This document shows positions 57,791 through 64,000 of a DNA stretch of 64,000 bases, piece by piece. The translations under genes were made by a program, and so were the position numbers. How positions within the stretch are numbered: position 1 is the first letter of the stretch; the number at the start of each line of letters is the position of its first letter. The DNA is from Solen grandis (Eukaryota > Mollusca > Bivalvia > Adapedonta > Solenidae), in the NCBI GenBank assembly GCA_021229015.1, contig CM037789.1, forward strand, positions 39,468,926 through 39,532,925, given 5' to 3'. The notes below the pieces were generated by a model. It saw nothing but the letters and a program-made list of their open reading frames with translations, was not told where the DNA came from and searched no databases.

Positions 57791-60071
57791 AGATGACAAC
57801 AATAGACCATTTCACTCCGAAATTAGACGTAAGTCATTGAGTTCTTCCCGAACACCTAATCTATCTGCTGGGGTAGAATTTTCATATCGTTCAATGGCAA
57901 ATTAACATACATTTTAAAGCTGTTGTTTTGGTTGTTGTTTTTTGTTGTTGTTTTTGTTGTTGTTGTTGTTTTCTCAAGTTACTGATTGGTCAATTTAAAG
58001 TCCCAGTATCTTATAGATGTTAGACCTAAATCCGAATGCACTTGCAACATATACGTAATTAAGTTTTAATTTCATCACTGAAAGACCTTGAGAAATGCAA
58101 GAGGCAAGACTTTATTAGAAAAATTATTTACAGGCAAGATTATTAGAAAAAATGAAAATTGTGGCTGTCTCGTTCTATATTTAGCTCAGAACAATGACAG
58201 CATAAAATTAACATACAAGGGATTTTTCAGAAGTTCATGAATTTTCTTCCTATCTCCTCTACTACTATGTATCAATATTTATTCAGTCTATAGAAAAGGT
58301 CCATGAACTTCTGAAACACCCCATGTACACCGAGACATCCGTGTTCTTACTGAACAGTGTCTTTCAGAACAAGCTCCGCCCATCTTTCTCACTATTTTGC
58401 CCTGTCTGAACAACTAAGACTTCCGGGTGAATATTTCATGATGTGGGCTTAATTAAACATTCAGAAGTTAATCAAACATCATTTAAGGCTTTGCTAATTA
58501 GATATTTTGAAAAATATATTTTTCCCAGCACTGGGGCTTTAAATCAGCGAATTGTACCAGGTAATGCCGATCCTCTAGTGAAATGATCTAAAGGAGAGTG
58601 AGAAAGCACAACGTGTAGAAATATTCGATGACAACGTCTTTTACATTTACAATTTATTATTTTGTGCTATATGACATTTCCTGGGATTCTTAATATTGCG
58701 AGACATGATGATTTTATGCCACGCGCTCATGTAATAATAAAGTGTATGGTTAGACAATATCCCATTAGACCACGAGTCATTTAGCTATCGTCGCCTGCTT
58801 CGCTTACAAACAAATGGACCGTTCCTAAACTGTCAATCAAGTATGTTTACACAAACCAGCTTATCCAATCAGTGTAGGTGTGTAACATGTGGTAAACGGT
58901 TGACCTACTTTTCTCAAAAGAACATGTGCATTTTGTTTGTGACACTGTTTGTGAGCACTCGACCTAGGTGTGAATAGAAACTGTCAAAATATCAATAGGG
59001 GGAGGAGTTTCATAAAAACTTCGGAACCGTCCATTACAACCTATTCAGAAATTCAAATACTTCATCCGACTTAATCTGTTATAGTTTTTCGTCGACCTAC
59101 AAATGTATACATTTAATATAGTTTTGAATCTGTTTCAATATGGCGATCTAAAAGCTGGTCAAAAGATATTGAGGAACGTCATTGCTTTAAGACGTATTCG
59201 GCTAAATTTCAAATTAATATTGGATATGAAAAATCTTCACATTTTTAAAGCTAAAAAACGATATCTGCGTGTATGTACTAGTACAAGAGGGCAAACAACA
59301 CCAGTATATTCAAGAAACAAAACCTTTTCACGGGAGTTTACGGGTATCAGAAAGGTTCGCTGGTGATTAATTATTTATACAGTATCATAAGTTCACAAGG
59401 CAAAAGGTTACTGATTCAAATCGCCTGAACAGCATTTTGACATTGACGAAAAAAGAGAGAAAGGCCGAAACAAAAAAAGAAAAGAAAACCACATCGAGGC
59501 ACGTAGGTCCAATATATGTTTTTTTCTATGAAATATTGGATGGTCTGAGGCGTTTCACTTACTTAAATCCTTTTTAATTTGTTATGATCTTTGAAATCAC
59601 AAAAAAAGGTGAGGAGCTTGAGGCATTTATACTTTCCTTTGTTGAAGTAATAGACAATATCCAATAAACACGAAAAACTGGATATCTGTATGACTGGATC
59701 TCTAATGTCGGTATAATGCTATCACAGTCCCTCAAAGACGAATAAAATGTGCAATATATCTATTGTCTCATTAATATTCATGACGTTCCGAGGCGTTCCG
59801 TTTTCTGAATGCGATCGGATGATTTCCGACTATGTAAGGTTATCTTCGTGTATATTTGTCAGTTAGAAAGTCGGCGGTTTTTTTTTTAATATATATATAG
59901 ATTTTCGTTGTGTTCATATATTTTTGCTTCAATATTTAGATTTTTCTTGGAATAAAATATCTAACTCTCTTTTTTCATATACTTTTTCAACATACAACTT
60001 TCTGTGAAGAATTGATAGGGATAAGCGCTGGATCAAATACATCTTTAAAGTATCAAAAATATTTTCAATTT
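57791..60071. other. Gene-free DNA with (GTT)n run
   Basis: About 2.3 kb with a (GTT)n-type simple repeat at about 57930-57975. ATTCATGAACTTCTG-type words at 58240 and 58305 form a loose inverted pair (aagttcatgaattt / ggtccatgaacttc). An 87-codon frame at 59103-59366 has no recognisable domain and is left unassigned. Confidence 0.4.
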
Positions 60072-60085
60072 TCAAACTTCTGTTG

Positions 60086-60338
60086 TTGTTGTTGTTGTAA
60101 TTGAGTTTACTGTTGCTGCGATAGTATTTCAATTATATAGCGACGTCCAGCTAATTACAGGTGGAGGAAGACCCCGAGTACACAGAGGTACCCGGTTAGA
60201 ACCACCGACCTACCGCAAGCCAGCTGGAAGGCTTCCTCACATGAAAAATCCGAAGTCCCTACCGGGATTCGAACCCACAGCGGTGAGGAGCTGAGAGATT
60301 TGTAGTCCACGACTGTAACCGCTCGGCCACGGCGACCC
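60086..60338 (-). mobile_element. tRNA-derived SINE, family B, reverse copy with 14-bp TSD
   Basis: Reverse-complement family B element. On the minus strand the head is GGTCGCCGTGGCCGAGCGGT and GTGGGTTCGAATCCCGGTAG, then the body with GGAAGCCTTCCAGCTGGCTT, and the 3' core TGAAATACTATCGCAGCAAC. Its tail is a CAA repeat instead of the TCAAG repeat of the other two. TCAAACTTCTGTTG at 60072-60085 and 60339-60352 is a perfect 14-bp target-site duplication. Confidence 0.9.
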
Positions 60339-61279
60339 TCAAACTTCTGTTGATTTAATTAAAACACACGTGGAGTATCATTAATGTTTGATTCAAATGA
60401 AATTAGGCTTGTTTACGGCAGAATTTCAGAGCAGTGTTAATATTCGAAGAAGGATAAAAGCCTTGCGTTGCTTGAATTTAAAAGAAAATGCTTTTATTTT
60501 TCTACGCATAATGTTCTTTTAGATTATTTTCCAAAATGGTTCTTTCACCATAAATGTGCTCTAATAATCAATTAGCAACTGACAAAGGAAATTAAGAAAA
60601 TTGTTCTGTAATGTTTACTTTTTTATTTCACTAGTGTTTATCGAACTAAAATGAAACGGTATTCTTAAAATAATATGTTTGTGCATATTATAAATATAAA
60701 CAAACATTTATAAAACAGTTGTTATGGATTTGTCATCAAGTTGCATGTTATAAGATACAAAATGTGGACAAACACCTTCGATTTTCTTTTCATTACCAAC
60801 ATCAAAACTACGAGTAATACGTTTATCCATTTAGCCATATAGGATAAAATTGGCGTTGAACAAAATTTGGAATGTTTGCCTTCTTTGAATTGTACAATCA
60901 TATTTTTCACTGGCATTAGTCTATATCATTCTGAAACTGTAATAAAATCTATTTCGTTGGTAGATATATTTTGCTAATTCCCGTTTTGGAAAACATAGTG
61001 TCTACAAAGTGAACAGTTTTTGTTGGATAATATTGCAAGGATAAACCTATCTACAGAAATTCATCCCACGTGTAAATAAATGATTTTTACAGTAAATAAT
61101 GAGGTGCTGCAAGACTTTATGATTATCTCAGTAAAAGGGTGTATTTTAATCCTTTTGACGACTCTGTAGACCAGAGTCACACATCATTTGTCATTTAGTG
61201 CCACAAATATAAACACCTAAAGAAGGATGAAGACAGTGAAAAGAAAACCTAGGGAAGTATGTAAAGTATTATTGAAAAT

Positions 61280-61495
61280 CGTCGTTTGTTTGTTGTTGTT
61301 GTTGTTTTGTTTTTGTTTTGTTGTTGTTGTTGTTGTTGTTGTTTTTTGTTTGATTCAGTATTTCAGTCATTTTAGTACTTAATTATACATGAGACAGATG
61401 CAGTACTGCCTCATTGTTATATCACGCCGTAGCCAAGTGGCGTGACACCACACCCAGTTCCATTACCCTGGCAATGGGTCATTAAATACGGTTAA
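61280..61495 (-). mobile_element. SINE family C with (CAA)n tail, head missing
   Basis: A (GTT)n run at about 61290-61345 is the tail on the minus strand. The body at 61350-61495 contains TATCACGCCGTAGCCAAGTG, GTGACACCACACCCAGTTCC and TACCCTGGCAATGGGTC, the clearest copy of the family C core. The tRNA-like head is not found. Confidence 0.65.
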
Positions 61496-61510
61496 ATCAT
61501 TTATTTACGT

Positions 61511-61698
61511 AGGACATTAATTTTCGTCGATTTCGTGAAGTGTTTTATCCAGAAATATTAATCCCCACGAAAGCTTGTCTCTTATATAGATCTCACATTT
61601 TCTAGAACATAGGTCCACGAATAAATGCACCTACGATATTCCCTTAGATACATAATCAACGGAATTTAATGTCAACGAAAAATAATGATCTTACAGTA
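61511..61698. mobile_element. MITE with TACTGTAA-type ends, copy 2 (reverse)
   Basis: Begins TAGGACATTAATTTTCGTCG and ends AAAATAATGATCTTACAGTA, the ends of 53395-53577 in opposite orientation. It starts right at the end of the SINE C copy, so the two insertions are nested or adjacent. Confidence 0.55.
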
Positions 61699-61754
61699 CT
61701 TGAACTCCTTATGTGCTGAGCGCAAAGCGAGATATACTAGTACTATTTTTAGAA

Positions 61755-61830
61755 ATGTTGATATGTTCCGGTTGTGGATCGAACCTACGACTCCCATTAC
61801 AGTACGAATTCCCTAATCATTCGGCAACCA
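61755..61830 (-). repeat. tRNA-like SINE head
   Basis: Minus strand: CCTGGTTGCCGAATGATTAG (A-box-like) and CGTAGGTTCGATCCACAACC (B box). It is the length of a tRNA but has no matching acceptor stem, so it is treated as SINE-derived. Confidence 0.5.
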
Positions 61831-63026
61831 GGAATGGATGTATGAGATCGTCCCTTATCGGTTATTTTTGGTAAAATATATTCATTCCATTTAAAATGTC
61901 AAAGTAATTCGATTGAAAGCACCTTTTTAACATACTATCCCTACGTTTGTATATAAAACATAAAAATACAATATCATCTAAGTCATTGCGATATTGTTTG
62001 CATGGCAGGATCTTTGTTACATAAAGTGAGAGTGTATGTCACATTTGATCATACACAGACTTGATATTAAGATATCACTACCGATGAAAGCAAAGTTTCT
62101 GTATCCTTAAACAAAATGTGTTACGTCAATTTAGTGAGAAGGTTAAAGAATTAAATAAAACATAGATATTTCATATGGAAAAAATAAATATTAATAAAGT
62201 ACGTTTGCTGTTTCTTAATTTGAACGTTTGTGAGGCGTAATTCATCAAATGTCAGACTTGAAGTTAGTCAGCACCTTACTTAATTTGTACGGGTGATAAT
62301 GAACATTTACTGTTATGATCTAAGATTAAATTAGTATATCTTACCTTGATTTGGAAACAACTTCTTACAACTTATACTCTTATAGCGTTTTTTGTTTTTG
62401 TTTTGTTTTTTTTTTTTTTTCGGTTCGTCCTTACGTTGCGCCAAAACCGCAGTTACCTCCCATGAATTTTGACCGTATAGCTACTTCGTTTCGCGCTTTT
62501 GAAGGCCGTTTAATATTGCTGTTGTACAAAGGTTGGAGTACCTCCATTAGTTGGTTAGGCAATTATTCGTTTGTTTGATTAATTTTTACATACTTATATT
62601 AATTCAAATAGAGTGACAAAAATTCACTATACATGTATATACATTGTAGTTTCTTTGTTTTATTTCAAAATGCATTATCTGCAATAATAAAATTGGAAAT
62701 CCTAAGATTTTGATCGTACATTTGCGTGCATACATTAAACAGTATTTGAAGTTTCATTATTTATTAATAATTTAAAATAAAACAGATTGAAGTAATGAGT
62801 AATGTTATATTAACCTTATTTTAATTGTACATTAGTATTAAAGAACAATCACATGGTATTCATCGTAACAGCTTCTTGATTAAGAGCAGTATATACGAGT
62901 ACTCTAGGGCTTTACAAACACACTTCCTTAGAAAATATCGAATATATAATATAATTTCCAAATTAAATAGAAGAGACATATCTCAGCGCTAAGTTGGTAT
63001 ATATTTTTTATGTTCCACGTAATATA
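61831..63026. other. Unassigned AT-rich DNA
   Basis: About 1.2 kb without supported genes or repeats apart from a T-run at about 62407-62420. The 75-codon frame at 62351-62578 crosses this run and has no family features. Confidence 0.4.
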
Positions 63027-63147
63027 TATTGCATGGCTTCGTGAGATGATCTTGAATAACCCGCACACTATACATGAGTGCGCGCATGCGCACGAATGTA
63101 TGTGGGCGGGTTAATCAGGATCACGAGTGATGCCAGTGCAATATATG
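63027..63147. repeat. ~120-bp imperfect palindrome centred on GCGCATGCGC
   Basis: Left half TATATTGCATGGCTTCGTGA...AATAACCCGCACACTATACA and right half TGTATGTGGGCGGGTTAATC...GTGATGCCAGTGCAATATA pair around 63082-63091. About three quarters of positions match. Possibly an old MITE; cruciform-forming in any case. Confidence 0.6.
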
Positions 63148-63789
63148 TCTTGTAACATGGCCAAATATAGGAAAAGAGGCGGCAATACGGTCTCGAGACT
63201 TTTTATGCAGGTGATCCAAAATGTTGAGCGCTTTGGATATCAAAAAGAAACTCCATGAACATTACCAATCAGTTAAAGGAAAATTCAACTTAACCAATCA
63301 AATGACTCTTTCGAAACAAACCCTCACATTTGGGTGCCTTCCGTACAGATCGTCAAGAACCTTTGAATAGAGAAGGACGTACTGAATTGGTGCTAATAAT
63401 CAGTCAAAGTTGTTAGATTTCACGTTTTAGCCATGGATGTGAACGACAGTGCGGAAAATCTTTTCTAATCACAAGTTAACGATTCTATTCCATATTTTCA
63501 AGAGGTCTCAGTGTGCTAATACTAGTTTCAAACATTTGGTATAACATCACTAGTGTCTGTGATATGCTTTTCATGACATCCAACAGTTACTCACGAACGT
63601 TGAATAATGTAATCTTGTACAACTAACAAAAATAGCAGGTTTTTGTTGTTGTTTTGGGTTGTTTTTTTCTGAATCGAGGCAAAATATGCCGAAGTAGTTG
63701 TGACAGCTTAAAATAACCTTATGTACCACGTCGTATGGCCGGACTGCTAATTTCTACTTCACTTTAATTCTTATTTTTGTCTCATTGTA
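63148..63789. other. Unassigned DNA
   Basis: About 640 bp with no supported gene; a (GTT)n-like run at about 63640-63670. Confidence 0.4.
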
Positions 63790-63862
63790 AAAAAAAACAA
63801 AAACAAAAAAAAAAAAAAAAAAACATTAAGACTCCCTCCCCCGCAAAAAAGGGGGGGGGGGC
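63790..63862 (+). repeat. Poly-A tract followed by poly-G
   Basis: About 30 bp of A interrupted by single C, then 11-12 consecutive G at about 63851-63861. It may be the tail of a retroelement or a local quality drop; nothing upstream identifies the element. Confidence 0.6.
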
Positions 63863-64000
63863 TGGAGAAAGGGTCTATTTGGATTCCTCTTACTAAGTGA
63901 TACTAAAGACCACCTAAAGGTCTTGCAGCCATACCTGTGCAGATTCTGTTAACCGAGTGTCCGCCATTACTGTGCGGTTATCTGGATAAATGCATGGTCC

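Noticed and set aside
59103..59366. 87-codon basic open frame
   Set aside because: No recognisable domain or flanking splice pattern, and length is within chance for this AT content.

Overview
This 64 kb window is AT-rich, repeat-dense eukaryotic DNA, almost certainly nuclear genome of a bivalve mollusc, probably a heterodont clam. The evidence is spliced GT-AG exons on the minus strand with a CXorf38-like/HEPN head of the kind amplified in bivalve NLR-like genes, several families of tRNA-derived SINEs, and 140-170 bp tandem repeats closed by a short hairpin, as in the non-autonomous Helitron-like (pearl/HINE) elements known from bivalves. There is no prokaryotic gene structure, rRNA gene or CRISPR array.

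Layout. 1-14.9 kb: one protein gene on the minus strand, entering at about 14.87 kb and leaving past the left edge. Its first three exons encode a CXorf38-like N-terminal domain, an R-x4-H HEPN core and a coiled coil, about 355 residues. They are followed by three tandem copies of one symmetric phase-1 exon at 9.7, 4.8 and 2.8 kb, carried on duplicated blocks of about 2.0-2.5 kb. The exon phases agree at every junction. In this family the next part is usually a NACHT ATPase, which would lie outside the window. 15.0-16.4 kb: a SINE and unassigned DNA.

16.4-30.7 kb: a non-coding array in which units of about 840 bp alternate in orientation (+,-,+,-,+), making palindromes with arms of about 2.1 kb. 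Nearly every unit carries a 14-bp match to the bilaterian CTCF core, 19 in all, plus a tRNA-like module and a small hairpin. 30.8-32.9 kb: a foldback element, tandem repeats and unassigned DNA.

32.9-40.2 kb: repeat-rich sequence with an abnormal density of homopolymer runs, ending in a 100-N gap (40200-40299). It looks unpolished and its reading frames should not be trusted. 40.3-64 kb: gene-poor DNA with many mobile elements: SINEs with clean target-site duplications, a piggyBac-like MITE, foldback hairpins, and a 351-bp miniature LTR retrotransposon (43867-44217).

The strongest candidates for something undescribed are: (1) the 351-bp TRIM whose 140-bp LTRs each contain a tRNA-like sequence with A and B boxes, while its primer-binding site matches tRNA-Leu; (2) the palindromic array with orientation-alternating CTCF-like sites; (3) the exon triplication in the HEPN/NLR-like gene. 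All positions and matches were read by eye; no search was run.
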